DNA of 64,000 nucleotides. Source: Plasmopara viticola. Its lineage: Eukaryota; Oomycota; Peronosporomycetes; Peronosporales; Peronosporaceae. Made by a program: the position numbers and the translations under genes. The stretch spans positions 24,026 through 88,025 of the forward strand of contig MBPM02000166.1 in NCBI GenBank assembly GCA_001695595.3, read 5' to 3'. The notes under the pieces are model-generated. The model was not told the DNA's origin, did not search any database, and saw only the letters and a program-made list of their open reading frames with translations. Of the stretch, positions 45,071-57,689 are shown in pieces (the first letter of the stretch is position 1; each line of letters opens with the position of its first letter).

Positions 45071-45647
45071 CATTATTACATTTATGTCAGTCAGCCAATG
45101 ACCGTTTCATTTGCCTTCCAAACATTCAAGCTTTTTGCCCATCGAGTAGGTTTGCCCATCGGATGACATGCGCTTAATTCGGGACAAAACGAGATGCTCT
45201 TTATGAAAGTGAAGTGGGATCTGAGGTCCAAGCACGCGATTTGAAGCTTTTTTTATGCATCGCTCAATAGGATTATTTTGGTGATCAGCCGTACAAGTTA
45301 AAGCGGTACAGATAGTATTAACGCGGCCCTGTGCAAGGACTTTACGCATTAACGAGAAGTATTGCACTTTCATTTGGATTTTGAAGCCATGACTCGGCTC
45401 GTTGTCATCTTTCATGTCAGCTCAATTACAGTAGACATCGTTTGTTATCTAAATTAATTAGCGAGGTGAGGCTTGTGTTAGTTCTATACATACCAGCTGT
45501 TGTTGCTGTAACGCAAAAGTGTTATTTCTTACGCGCACCGCAACTAATGTAGAGACATTATGATGCTAATAGACCCACTGCGCTCTTTGTTTGCGCTTGA
45601 AACTTGCGTGTATTATTAGTTGTGTGTAAGCTACCTACGGTTGCCAC

Positions 45648-45719
45648 GCCCCTATAGCTCAGTGGTAGAGCACTCGCTTCGTAAGCGAGAGGTCGGTGGT
45701 TCGATCCCGCCTGGGGGCT
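45648..45719 (+). tRNA. tRNA-Thr(CGU)
   Basis: Consensus except for the fully paired GCGAG stem. Confidence 0.97.
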
Positions 45720-46281
45720 CTTCTTACCATTTTATACTGCTTCTTCACGTATATTTGGTCAGAGCAATTAAGTAAGCTATTCGCCGCTCATTTCATAATC
45801 TATTTGTCATGCACTTGTCTTGTGGTGGTTTGTGGTGGGGCGCATACTGTTCGATTAATGCGCACGGCGCCTTCACACGCGGTATGACTGTCTGATGGAA
45901 GAAAAAAGCCTAACGCCAGGGCTATGCAAGTAAGCTATTGCAATTGTGATTGCAGGGGGATTGTGGTTAGCATCGAAGACGTTAAAAAGGGGTGACAGCT
46001 CGTTTTCTCTGTGATCTAAAAAGTCATCTCCTTCGCATGGTATCATTTTCTCAAACTTGTACGTATATACATCCTCGAACTTGACATGCCGACCGAAAAA
46101 AAGAATCAATGCATCTAGCTGCTATTGGGCGGCCGCTTTCGAGTGTTTTTTTAGCGTACTACGCTTTGTGTCATGTGCTATACTTTAATGTGTCGCACGA
46201 GCGATTTGCATGACTATGGTGGTATGCATGAGTAAGGGTGGAAAAAGTTTGTAGTCAGTGTATCAGTTAACAGCCAGGGAT

Positions 46282-46362
46282 GACAGCTTGGCCGAGTGGT
46301 TAAGGCGTTAGCCTGCTAAGTTAATGGGGTAACCCGCGTGAGTTCGAATCTCACAGCTGTCG
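46282..46362 (+). tRNA. tRNA-Ser(GCU)
   Basis: Consensus copy. Confidence 0.97.
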
Positions 46363-46939
46363 CATTATTACAATTTATGTCAGTCAGCCAATGACCGTTT
46401 CATTTGCCTTCCAAACATTCAAGCTTTTTGCCCATCGAGTAGGTTTGCCCATCGGATGACATGCGCTTAATTCGGGACAAAACGAGATGCTCTTTATGAA
46501 GTGAAGTGGGATCTGAGGTCCAAGCACGCGATTTGAAGCTTTTTTTATGCATCGCTCAATAGGATTATTTTGGTGATCAGCCGTACAAGTTAAAGCGGTA
46601 CAGATAGGATTAACGCGGCCCTGTGCAAGGACTTTACGCATTAACGAGAAGTATTGCACTTTCATTTGGATTTTAGAGCCATGACTCGGCTCGTTGTCAT
46701 CTTTCATGTCAGCTCAATTACAGTAGACATCGTTTGTTATCTAAATTAATTAGCGAGGTGAGGCTTGTGTTAGTTCTATACATACCAGCTGTTGTTGCTG
46801 TAACGCATAAGTGTTATTTCTTACGCGCACCGCAACTAATGTAGAGACATTATGATGCTAATAGACCCACTGCGCTCTTTGTTTGCGCTTGAAACTTGCG
46901 TGTATTATTAGTTGTGTGTAAGCTACCTACGGTTGCCAC

Positions 46940-46955
46940 GCCCCTATAGCTCAGT
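46940..46955 (+). pseudogene. tRNA-Thr 5' stub (left target duplication of SINE copy 3)
   Basis: GCCCCTATAGCTCAGT joins the SINE 3' end; with the preceding C the duplication is 17 bp (46939-46955 and 47217-47233). Confidence 0.95.
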
Positions 46956-47216
46956 TGAAAGTTGTCATGTATTTAATCTTAACACAACCTATACCTTCTC
47001 GGCTTGGCTAGGATTTCTACATTTACATTTTTAGTCTGAAGATTCTTTTTCGTCTTGTTATTGTCTTATTCTTGATCGGGGTCGGAAATATTTCGCTTGG
47101 GGCCGTCCTCTCCCCAAGTCTGGTTGATTACGAAGTTTGTCCGGTGTGGGGCTCGAACCCGCACCACACACCGTGAGGACCAGAAGCATAATCCACTAAC
47201 CCACGCCACCGGGTCC
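46956..47216 (-). mobile_element. tRNA-derived SINE, copy 3, in tRNA-Thr
   Basis: A 261-bp element with the tRNA-like head at 47139-47214. It has two extra C at the 5' junction (GGGTCC|CGCCCC) and GTTATTGTC where copies 1 and 2 have GTTATCGTC. Confidence 0.85.
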
Positions 47217-47217
47217 C

Positions 47218-47289
47218 GCCCCTATAGCTCAGTGGTAGAGCACTCGCTTCGTAAGCGAAAGCTCGATGGTTCGATCCCGCCTGGGGGCT
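47218..47289 (+). tRNA. tRNA-Thr(CGU), T-arm variant
   Basis: AGCTCGATGG replaces AGGTCGGTGG, so one T-stem pair is an A.C mismatch and the variable loop is altered. It was rebuilt next to SINE copy 3. Confidence 0.88.
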
Positions 47290-47851
47290 CTTCTTACCAT
47301 TTTATACTGCTTCTTCACGTATATTTGGTCAGAGCAATTGAGTAAGCTATTCGCCGCTCATTTCATAATCTATTTGTCATGCACTTGTCTTGTGGTGGTT
47401 TGTGGTGGGGCGCATACTGTTCGATTGGTGCGCACGGCGCCTTCACACACGGTATGACTGTCTGATGGAAGAAAAAGCCTAACGCCAGGGCTATGCAAGT
47501 AAGCTATTGCAATTGTGATTGCAGGGGGGATTGTGGTTAGCATCGAAGACGTTAAAAAGGAGTGACAGCTCGTTTTCTCTGTGATCTAAAAAGTCATCTC
47601 CTTCGCATGGTATCATTTTCTCAAACTTGTACGTATATACATCCTCGAACTTGACATGCCGACCGAAAAAAAGAATCAATGCATCTAGCTGCTATTGGGC
47701 GGCCGCTTTCGAGTGTTTTTTTAGCGTACTACGCTTTGTGTCATGTGCTATACTTTAATGTGTCGCACGAGCGATTTGCATGACTATGGTGGTATGCATG
47801 AGTAAGGGTGGAAAAAGTTTGTAATCAGTGTATCAGTTAACAGCCAGGGAT

Positions 47852-47932
47852 GACAGCTTGGCCGAGTGGTTAAGGCGTTAGCCTGCTAAGTTAATGGGGT
47901 AACCCGCGTGAGTTCGAATCTCACAGCTGTCG
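47852..47932 (+). tRNA. tRNA-Ser(GCU)
   Basis: Consensus copy; last one followed by the central-type CCGTTTC in this segment. Confidence 0.97.
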
Positions 47933-48509
47933 CATTATTACAATTTATGTCAGTCAGCCAATGACCGTTTCATTTGCCTTCCAAACATTCAAGCTTTTTG
48001 CCCATCGAGTAGGTTTGCCCATCGGATGACATGCGCTTAATTCGGGACAAACCGAGATGCTCTTTATGAAAGTGAAGTGGGATCTGAGGTCCAAGCACGC
48101 GATTTGAAGCTTTTTTTATGCATCGCTCAATAGGATTATTTTGGTGATCAGCCGTACAAGTTAAAGCGGTACAGATAGTTTTAGCGCGGCCCTGTGCAAG
48201 GACTTTACGCATTAACGAGAAGTATTGCACTTTCATTTGGATTTGAAGCCATGACTCGGCTCGTTGTCATCTTTCATGTCAGCTCAATTACAGTAGACAT
48301 CGTTTGTTATCTAAATTAATTAGCGAGGTGAGGCTTGTGTTAGTTCTATACATACCAGCTGTTGTTGCTGTAACGCATAAGTGTTATTTCTTACGCGCAC
48401 CGCAACTAATGTAGAGACATTATGATGCTAATAGACCCACTCCGCTCTTTGTTTGCGCTTGATACTTGCGTGTATTATTAGTTGTGTGTAAGCTACCTAC
48501 GGTTGCCAC

Positions 48510-48581
48510 GCCCCTATAGCTCAGTGGTAGAGCACTCGCTTCGTAAGCGAAAGGTCGGTGGTTCGATCCCGCCTGGGGGCT
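48510..48581 (+). tRNA. tRNA-Thr(CGU)
   Basis: Consensus copy; the spacer after it switches back to outer-type (CTCATTTTATAATC, GTCTGTTGG). Confidence 0.97.
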
Positions 48582-49130
48582 CTTCTTACCATTTTATACT
48601 GCTTCTTCACGTATATTTGGTCAGAGCAATTGAGTAAGCTATTCGCCGCTCATTTTATAATCTATTTGTCATGCACTTGTCTTTTGGTGGTTTGTGGTGG
48701 GGCGCATACTGTTCGATTGGTGCGCACGGCACCTTCACACACGGTATGACTGTCTGTTGGAAGAAGAAAGCCTAACGCCAGGACTATGCAAGTAAGCTAT
48801 TGCAATCGTGATTGTGGTTAGCATCGAAGACGTTAGAAAGAGGTGACAGCTCGTTTTCTCTGTGATCTAAAAAGTCATCTCCTTCGCATGGTATCATTTT
48901 CTCAAACTTGTACGTATATACATCCTCGAACTTGACATGCCGACCGAAAAAGGTCAATGCATCTAGCTGCTATTGGGCGGCCGCTTTCGAGTGTTTTTTT
49001 TAGCGTACTACGCTTTGTGTCATGTGCTATACTTTAATGTGTCGCACGAGCGATTTGCATGACTATGGTGGTTTGCTTGAGTAAGGGTGGAAAAAGTTTG
49101 TAATCAGTGTATCAGTTAACAGTCAGGGAT

Positions 49131-49145
49131 GACAGCTTGGCCGAG
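49131..49145 (+). pseudogene. tRNA-Ser 5' stub (left target duplication of LINE B copy 2)
   Basis: GACAGCTTGGCCGAG joins TTCAAGAAGTC, the LINE B 3' end. The matching copy is 56961-56975. Confidence 0.95.
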
Positions 49146-50145
49146 TTCAAGAAGTCTGTATTACTTAATACGACTTCCACTTCTCTATGCCTACGTCGTT
49201 TAACTAATATACAATCTACTACCTGTCTACAGGTTAACTTGAGGTTTTCTTCTAATCGTTTGGTGTGACAAGCACTTTGATCGGCCGGATAGAAGTGATT
49301 GATTTTATTTCACAACCCTTCACCGGGACCAGTGTTTCTGCTGGTTTCGCGGATATCCACTTGGACGTGATAGTTGACCTACCTAGCAAAGTATTGACCT
49401 TCCATGTACAGTTCGAAGCCTTGTCCGTCGTTGCGGGAAGCGAAGCCGGTGTTCCAGCTCTCGGTCCGCTGCAGACACGCCCGCTTAGAGCAGTCAACCA
49501 CTATCTCCACAACAGAATTCGGGCTCGAGCCGCCCGTCGCCCTTTCGGGCCCTGGCGATGACCCTCTAGTCTCCGAAACTGAAGTGGAGAAGTGGAGGCT
49601 CACTCTTTGGACGCGCAGCCCTGATGCAGCGCCTCGACCACAGGGTCCTCTACCGCAGCGACTGGATCGAGAGTCAGGCTCAGGCCGCCCGTCACCCTTT
49701 CGGGCCCTGGCGACGACCGTCTAGTCTCCGACCTCGGTCCAGTCGTCTTGGTCGGGGGGGCCCTGGGGAAGCACTGGTTGCTGGATGAGTTCATCCTGGC
49801 TACTTGGGGCTTGATCGGCTTGACTTGGGTACTTGGAGGAAAATTGGAAAGTGAGGATGTGTGTTATGAGGCACAAAATCACCTCTATATCTTATCCCCT
49901 CCGAAAATCGATCACAAAATCACCTCTCGATCTTATCCCCTCCGAAAATCGATCGCTCTTAAAATAATATTCTGACCTGTCAGACTCATCCCCCGTCAAA
50001 GCCGATCACTTCGGGACATGATATTTTTGTAAAATTCATATACAGTATCACAGGTAAACCGAAATTTTGGCCAATTTTGGAGCCGAATTGAGTCCGCTGG
50101 CGAAAAGAAACGGCTAAGGCGAAGTGTTGGTAGAAGTAGGGACGG
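49146..50145 (-). other. LINE B copy 2 3' UTR
   Basis: About 1 kb with the 41-bp tandem duplication (49872-49912 and 49913-49953), the paired GC-rich CCCTTTCGGGCCCTGG motifs, and the terminal hairpin GTATTA-CT-TAATAC at 49158-49171. No coding sequence is supported. Confidence 0.8.
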
Positions 50146-53100
50146 CTACAGGAAACGCACAGCAAACAGCGGAGCGTTGGTGCGCATAAAGGCACCCATC
50201 GAGCGAGAGCATCGGAGCCGGGTCAGCACAGACTGGAGCGATGCTTGCTGGTCTTCGTCGTACACCCTACGTTTGCATGCACGCACGTGGGCACTAAGTG
50301 TGGTGTACACGACCCGAAGCGCAGGCACCAGAGGCAAAAGCTCACGCTGGCGGAACAATCCGTCATTGCGCACTGTCCACAGCAAGTGGAGCGTGATGCA
50401 ACGTGTGATCTGCCACAGATCATGAACCACGGCGGCATGGTCGTGCCAAGCGATGTAAGGGCTGGTGGGCGACCAAGGGCGATGTCGAGCCATGTCGGTG
50501 TGGTGACGAAGAAAGCTGACCAGTCACGAAACAGAACTGGCCATAGCTCGGCTGGCAAACCGCACTCAAAGAACAGGTGCCGCTCTGTTTCCACTGCGTT
50601 GCATCCGCTGCGTACGCAGTAGATGATGCCGGGATGCGCCTCGCGCAGAAAAGAGAATCGTGAACGCACTGGCAACAGACGGAAGGCGAGTCGGAATTGC
50701 AGATCTTCGTATACAGGAAGCAGCAGCCGACGTAAACGCTTGGACTGTTCCACGAAAACTTTGATGTCGATTGTTGTGGCGTGCTCATCGTGCAGCTGGA
50801 TTGGGTGTGGCTTCGTGGGCGTGGGGATCTTCCACACAAGCAGGAGCAACTGGGAACGTGGTACTAAGGGCGCAACACAGACGCGTTCCCCCACGCGCAC
50901 GCCAACGTATGGTGCAGTGGGACACACCCAGGCCACGCCTGGAGGCGGAAGCGGTGTATTGGCGCATAGATCCCGTAGTCGCTCGAAGACTTGTGTGGCT
51001 TCGTGATGCAGGCGTCGGAGCCACTGGTACTGCTGGTACACAGGGACTGACGTGAGCCGGTAGTCAATGTGTCCGCGCGCAAACGCATCAGCATCCGGCC
51101 ATGCACCGCCAGCGTTCAAAAGTCAGCAAGACACCGAAGTTTGAAAGTTGTTGCGGTGTGCTGGCGGTAGCTGCGCTGGGGCTCGGCAACCATGCAAAGA
51201 CTACGCCGCTGTACTTTTGAGCTGCTAACACGGGCGGCGAGTTCAAACTGGAAAGCAGCGTCGGCGTGGAACCAAATCGGTTGGTTCAGTACATAGCCGA
51301 GGCGAGCGAGGGGGGCGAGGTCTCGCCATGTGACTTCCCACTTGGTCATATACCATAGACGCCAGACTTGGCGCCACCACTGTGACAACACATCCCACCG
51401 CAGCAGAGCGCCGTGGCGCATGGGGCTAACCGTAAGATAGTCGAGAGGACGCCGGGGACCCCAAGTGGGCAGCACAAGCGACAGAAGCACGACTCCTGGT
51501 GTGGTCCAGTTACATTGGGACGAGGTCGACGCAGCGATGAACTGGAGCAGCACGCTGAGCTTTTGACGCTTGAGTGAGGCTTCGATGCTGGGTACTGACA
51601 GACCACCGTCGGAGCGAGGTTGATACAGAAATTCCTTGGGAATCAGCTGGACGTGTTTGGCGTTGCGTTCGTAGCGACGTGCAAGTACAAAGCGGTTGAG
51701 CGTGGACTGCCACTGCTTAACGATCCGCTGCGGGATTGGCACATGCACAGTGTAGTGCCACAACCGAGAAAGCACCATTGTTAGCGCAACCAGCAGGCGT
51801 CCTCGCAAGGTGCGAGCGCGACGAAACCATTGGAGAAAACATTCGTAGAATCGCCTGTCCAAGAGCTCTATGATGGCGTTTTCAACAGGATCCTGACCAA
51901 ACAGGATGCCCAGAAACTTGACCGTCTCGCCACGCTGGAGCAACTTGACACCAGGAAAACAAGGAGGGTTTGTCCGTCGGTTTAGAGGCATAAGCACGCA
52001 TTTGGCATAGTTGAGCTTGGCTCCAGAGCCATCGCAGTACAGCTGAACCAGGTCAAGCTGTGCCTGGATGCCGGACACCGAGCCAGAGAGCAACGTTGTG
52101 TCATCAGCAAAAAAGACGCTGGTGGCGGTGTGGTCTTCGGTGAGGCAAACACCATGCTCTTCATGCTGTCGGAGCAGGTTCCCCAGTGGCTCGATAGCCA
52201 TAAGAAACAGCAGCGCTGAGAGTGGGTCGCCTTGCTTGACTCCTCTTGTGGGGAAAATCGGCGGCTGGATGTGACCGTTGAGCAAGAGGTGTGCTTGTGG
52301 GCGGTGTAAAGCAACCTCACCCAGTTGGTGAAGGCGCCGCCGCAACCCATGCGATCGAGCACTTGAAACATGTAGTCCCAGTCGACCCGATCGTACGCCT
52401 TCTCGAAGTCGAGAAACAAAGCGTAGGCTTCTTCGTCGCGTGCGGTCGTGAGGTCTTGCAGATCGGCCATGAACCGCACATGATGATGAATAGACCGACC
52501 CTTGACGAACGCCTTCTGGTCGGTGTGTATAAGCTCAGGAAGGCAGTGCTGGAGGCGGTAGGTCAAGACCTTGGATAACGCCTTCACGTCAACGCCAATG
52601 AGCGAGATCGGCCGAAAGTTTCCGGGGTCGTCACGCGAGCCTTTCTTGTGCAGCATGCACACAGCCGACTTGCGCTGGGAAGGGAGGAGCTCACCTCGTG
52701 CCAACTGATAATTGAACACTATGCTCAGACATTCCCCGAAAACGTCGGGCGCGACCTGATAGAAGCCAGCTGTGAGACCGTCCATGCCAGGCGCGGAGTT
52801 GGTCTTCATATGCTTGAGCGCGTCAGCAAGATTGGCTCCGGAAATCGGGGCGTTGAGACGGTCTTGTTCATCGGTTGTTAGACGCTTGTCAATCGTGTTC
52901 AACAGCTTTCGTCGGCTGCTGGGATTGATGGGTGGTAATGGTCCGGCAGGATTGGCAGCATCGCCCATGATACAACCCCAGTGGGCCCGAAAGCATGCTG
53001 AGATGTCCGCTGGGTTTTGCGAGATGTCGCCGCTTGGAGTCCGAACTTGTTCAATGCTGACCCGTCGGAGTGATGGGTCGATCGGACGGAAGAAGTACGT

Positions 53101-54281
53101 GGAAGACGTCTCGGCCTTCTGAACTTGAAAGTCAAAGGCCGAGTCTTGGTTGTAGCAGCGAGACCGGGTCACGCAGTCGCGGTATGTTTCTAGTGCAGCA
53201 CGAAAGGCCTCTTGGGAGGTTGCGTCTCGCTTGTTATGGTACCGCATTGCTGCTTGGTCTAGCGTGATTTGTGCAGCTGTAATGGCGACGTCGTTTTGGC
53301 TGCGTAGCTTACGTTGGAGGGCCTGTATCTGGCGCCGCATAAATTTCTTCCACTGCTCCCAGACTTTGCCTGGGTTCGATGCAGCCTGGAGATTCTCGAG
53401 CACCTGTCGGGCTTCGCCACAGATGGCATCGACAACATCGGAGTATTCAAGAAGATACTCCGGAAAGCGCCAGTAGCCATATCCGTGGAGTTGAGACACC
53501 GAGCGCAAGGTTACTGTGTGCGCCAGGTGGTCACCAGCACCTTTGGGCTCAAAGTACTTAGAGTCGCCGTACAACGCGTTGCAGAAGTCTTCCGACAACA
53601 TAGCATAATCAAGTCGGTTCTGCCTCGGCTGGGGGCCAGTGTATATGCGCTCGTCTTGGTGGTGGATCCGCCAGGCATCTACGACACCTAGCTGGCTCAG
53701 CCAGCTCATACAAGCGCTGCGGCCCGGGCGAGCAAGCAAGCGTGGCTGGGATGAGTCGAGGCTGGGGTTCAGCGGCGTGTTCAAATCGCCGAGGACTATG
53801 TGCGTTGCATTGTCCTCAAAGCGGTCCACTGGAAGATGGTTGAAGAACACAGCTTTTTCGTGGTCGTCCACCGGCGAGTACACATTGTGGATGTACACAG
53901 GTGCACTGACGACCACCAATCGAACAACTAGATAGCGTCCCGGAACAGTCAGCTCGCAAAGCTCTTCGGCCGCATCGAAGCCTGGAAAGTCGTAGCGAAG
54001 CACAGTGAGCACTCCGCCAGATCGGTGTGTTGTCTGTGTGGCACTGACTGCACCAGGGTCGCTGACGAATAGCTTGTGCCTGAAACGGGCCTGAAGGTTA
54101 AATTTGAAGGTGTCAAGATGGTGGCAATCGCGGAATTTGGTCTCCTGGATGCAAGAGAGGCTGTGCTTCTCGAGCAAATTTCTATTAGTAGGTGCCCGTT
54201 TTTCTTGATCCCGTTGGTATTAACGGTCAGCAAGCTGACTTCTTGCCAAGAGACCTCGGGTGCGTCCACGCGTGGGACCAC
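50146..54281 (-). pseudogene. LINE B ORF2: APE endonuclease and reverse transcriptase (copy 2, frameshifted)
   Basis: Domains are as in copy 1; the endonuclease through most of the RT fingers and palm is one open frame. Frame breaks: near 54180 (an A missing before ATTTGCTCG), near 52300 (one G missing, GTGGGCGG against GTGGGGCGG, between the LDFEKAYDRV and GVKQGDPLS blocks) and near 51118 (one G missing). FADD is encoded at 52100-52111. The C-terminal C-X4-C-X7-H-X4-C (YCVRSGC...RHLFFEC) is intact here. The end APLFAVRFL-stop lies at 50146. The frame opens at the ORF1 stop and lacks an ATG before VNTNGI. Confidence 0.88.
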
Positions 54282-54282
54282 C

Positions 54283-56870
54283 TTAGCACCTTAAGGCGAG
54301 CGGTCCAGTCACAAGCACAGACTGACCGTCGACTTGCTGGAGCTGGAGCACATCCGCGTTCTCTGGGAAGTAATGGCCGCAGTCACGAAGGTACTCGAGG
54401 TCTTCGAGTATATCCCCTTGCCACTGGACTGCTTCCCAAATCTTGAAGCAGTGTGTGCCGATCTCGGAGCGAAGCAGGACCAACAACATATTGGGGTGAA
54501 GAAGACGTCGGTTGTGCGCTGGTATCCAAGGCACCGACCACCCGGTCAGACGCTGGAGCCAGTAGTCCTTTTCAAATATCTGGGGCGCTGTGCACATCAA
54601 CATCAACTCAAAGAGGGACAGCGCCCTAGTCGCACGCACAATAGTTGGTGTGTCCGGGTTGTTCCACCACTGGGCAACGCATCGGAATACACCGTCACGC
54701 GTCTTAGGCACCTTGGTGCCGAGATACTTGGCCCACTTGCGAGCGAACGTATTCGTTTCGGTGTTGTCGGTCGCGCTTAAGATGCGATTGATCATGTGAA
54801 GCTGGGCCAGCTCGGTGACGCTGGGGCTCAGCTCACGCATCTCACGCAAGAGCGCGGTGTTAAACGCCATTGGAGCTTTAACGGACCCCATGAACGTCAG
54901 CGTGTCGGGGTTGTTCGTCGTGCGAAGCGACTTGCGAAGGCCACTCACCATGGTGTCGGCGGCGGCCAAGCGATCCGGAAGCAGCTGGAGATCGGCTGTC
55001 TGTTCAGTAGCCTCCATCTCGCTGACAATCTCTTGGATTGGAGTAGGCTCTTTGGTTTTCACCACTCTGGTGTGGTGTTTGGTCAGAAAGTGACTGGCTT
55101 CTTTGCTGTCAGTCAGGTTGCGCGGCGCCTGCACCTTGCGTGGCACAATTTGAAACCGTGGGATCTCGACCTCATCGAGCGTTGCTGGGCAGCAGTCAAA
55201 CTCGACCTCGACATTGCTGAGCACGTCGAAATAGTTGCTTGTCGTGACGCCGGTGAGAGGTTTCGGACGAGATTTCATCAGCATATTGGCAAAGTCTTCA
55301 TCAGCACGAGAACGTTTGCCTTTGCGTTTGCCACCGACCCTGGGCACCAACTCAGATTGGGCAGTCGGTGGTGGTGGGAGCAAGAGCAACGGAGACGATG
55401 TCGGGCTGCTTGGTGGCGACACGACTTGGGAGCCTGCAGTGCTTAGGGACAGCTCACTAGGCTCTAAGGTATCAGTCGGTGCTGCAACGATAGCAGTGGT
55501 CGCGGCAGAGTCTTCACGGATCGATCGTTGGAGCGACGTTTCCTGCACGCCACGACGTACCACGGCAGCATAAGATGGCTGCGACGGGCATTTATCTGGC
55601 CGCCTTTGGCTAGTGTCGGAGGATGGACCACCGTCTCTAGCTAAGTCGAGCGCGTGGATTGAGCGTGACCGAACGACATGCGTTGGGTTGGAAACGGAGC
55701 GTTCTTTGTGTGTACTGGGTAAATGCGTCCAGCAAAAACGAGCTGGTCGCACACAGTACCACTTATCACGAGCTCCGGAGGGCAATGGCTAGAGCGGAAG
55801 TACACACGCCAAGTGGCGGTGGTGATCACCGCGTCCAGATTTACATCGCGGAAAGTGCCGTAGATCGGCTGCGTACCGAGCTCGAAGAAGCGTTTCAACA
55901 TGAGATCAGCATCGAAGTCACTGTCGACACTTGACACATCAATAAAGAAGCGGTCGGCAAGGATGTCAAACCCGCCGAATCGGTACCTGCCTCCGAGGAT
56001 CTTGACTTCCTGGCCAGCAAGACTCTGGCAGGCTTCTTTCGTCTTCACCTTGACGCGGATGTTGCCGCCGGGAGCTTTGGTCAGCTGACCTAGTTGCTGC
56101 TGGTCGATTTGCTGTTGTACGACAGGGTTGCCCTGGTCCTTGAGCAACGACGCGAGGATTTTGCTTGGTGCAGTGCGCTGGAAGGCGTGTCCAGTCTCGA
56201 TGACCATTACATAGCGTGCACGAGGCAGCGCGTATGGACGAGCTCGGTCAATCGAGGCGGCGAGTTGGCTCCAATCGCCTCCGGCTTCATAAAGAGCATC
56301 AATGGTTTCGATGTCCATCGCCTTGGGGCGGGGCATCTCGACACGCGGCGGGGCGGGTGCCTCAACGTTGTCGCGGCGGATCTCCGTAGAACGTTGAAGC
56401 AGGGCACGAAGCGTTGGCATGCGCGTTGGTGCGCTCGCAGTCGAACGCGTGCGAGTTGCTGCGGTTTGCGGGAGAGCACTGGCGTTAGTTGGTGGCGTAT
56501 ATTGGCGTGTGTCGCTGTTGGGCTGCACATCTTCCACAAAATCCTGCGAAGCAGGTGGCTTGTGCGCAGGCGTGACCCGCAGCTGCACGATCATGCCATC
56601 ACTTGTTTCGTGCGAGGCTTGCGACACAGAACCAGCGTTACTACCCTGGTTCGTGCATAAACACGAAGCTTCGATGGAACCGTGAATCCCACCGGCATCT
56701 GGGTTGTTGGGTACGGACCCAGCTGAACTGTCGCTTGGTAGGGTTGCGGAACCTTCTATAGGCGATGGATCGTGGGTACGCGCGGGGGAGGATGGGCGTA
56801 GAATCAGCTCACCCATCTCACAATCAGCTTGCGCTGACTCTAAGAAAGGGCAACTGGCTTCGGTGTCCAT
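54283..56870 (-). pseudogene. LINE B ORF1 protein (copy 2, one frameshift)
   Basis: It starts with MDTEASC at 56870, 90 nt inside the element, and stays open for about 405 residues. A T is then missing near 55667 (GAGCGTGACC against GAGCGTTGACC in copy 1), and the frame resumes to the LALRC-stop at 54283. Copy 1 is intact here but broken elsewhere, so together the two copies show the family encodes one ORF1 of about 862 residues. Domains are as in copy 1. Confidence 0.87.
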
Positions 56871-56945
56871 TGGTGGAAAGGCTTGCTTGGGTGCTTGAAA
56901 AACTGGATACTTCGAAACTTGACTTGGTCGACTTGAGCACGACGA

Positions 56946-56960
56946 GGCAAATTGAGAAGT
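56946..56960 (-). other. Conserved LINE 5' terminus (LINE B copy 2)
   Basis: Sense strand ACTTCTCAATTTGCC, identical to LINE B copy 1 at 13625-13639. Confidence 0.75.
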
Positions 56961-57041
56961 GACAGCTTGGCCGAGTGGTTAAGGCGTTAGCCTGCTAAGT
57001 TAATGGGGTAACCCGCGTGAGTTCGAATCTCACAGCTGTCG
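56961..57041 (+). tRNA. tRNA-Ser(GCU), rebuilt next to LINE B copy 2
   Basis: A consensus gene; its first 15 nt are the target duplication. CCTTTTC (T4) follows. Confidence 0.97.
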
Positions 57042-57617
57042 CATTATTACAATTTATGTCAGTCAGCCAATGACCTTTTCATTTGCCTTCCAAACATTCA
57101 AGCTTTTTGCCCATCGAGTAGGTTTGCCCATCGGATGACATGCGCTTAATTCGGGACAAACCGAGATGCTCTTTATGAAAGTGAATTGGGATCTGAGGTC
57201 CAAGCACGCGATTTGAAGCTTTTTTTATGCATCGCTCAATAGGATTATTTTGGTGATCAGCCGTACAAGTTAAAGCGGTACAGATAGTATTAGCGCGGCC
57301 CTGTGCAAGGACTTTACGCATTAACGAGAAGTATTGCACTTTCATTTGGATTTGAAGCCATGACTCGGCTCGTTGTCATCTTTCATGTCAGCTCAATTAC
57401 AGTAGACATCGTTTGTTATCTAAATTAATTAGCGAGGTGAGGCTTGTGTTAGTTCTATACATACCAGCTGTTGTTGCTGTAACGCATAAGTGTTATTTCT
57501 TACGCGCACCGCAACTAATGTAGAGACATTATGATGCTAATAGACCCACTCCGCTCTTTGTTTGCGCTTGAACTTGCGTGTATTATTAGTTGTGTGTAAG
57601 CTACCTACGGTTGCCAC

Positions 57618-57689
57618 GCCCCTATAGCTCAGTGGTAGAGCACTCGCTTCGTAAGCGAAAGGTCGGTGGTTCGATCCCGCCTGGGGGCT
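57618..57689 (+). tRNA. tRNA-Thr(CGU)
   Basis: Consensus copy. Confidence 0.97.

Larger units (their letters stand above)
43064..49145 (+). repeat. Tandem tRNA-Thr/tRNA-Ser array, segment 3
   Basis: Just under five units, period about 1292 bp, central-type up to about 48.2 kb and outer-type from the tRNA-Thr at 48510. One unit carries SINE copy 3. The spacers otherwise contain only the U6-like stretch. The segment ends in a tRNA-Ser stub at LINE B copy 2. Confidence 0.97.
49146..56960 (-). mobile_element. LINE family B, copy 2, inserted in tRNA-Ser
   Basis: A full-length element of about 7.8 kb with the layout and 15-bp target duplication of copy 1. The coding part differs from copy 1 by scattered substitutions and single-base deletions. 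The 3' UTR differs more, including a replaced stretch near 49757-49790 (CCCTGGGGAAGCACTGGTTGC). ORF1 has one frameshift, ORF2 at least three. Confidence 0.96.
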
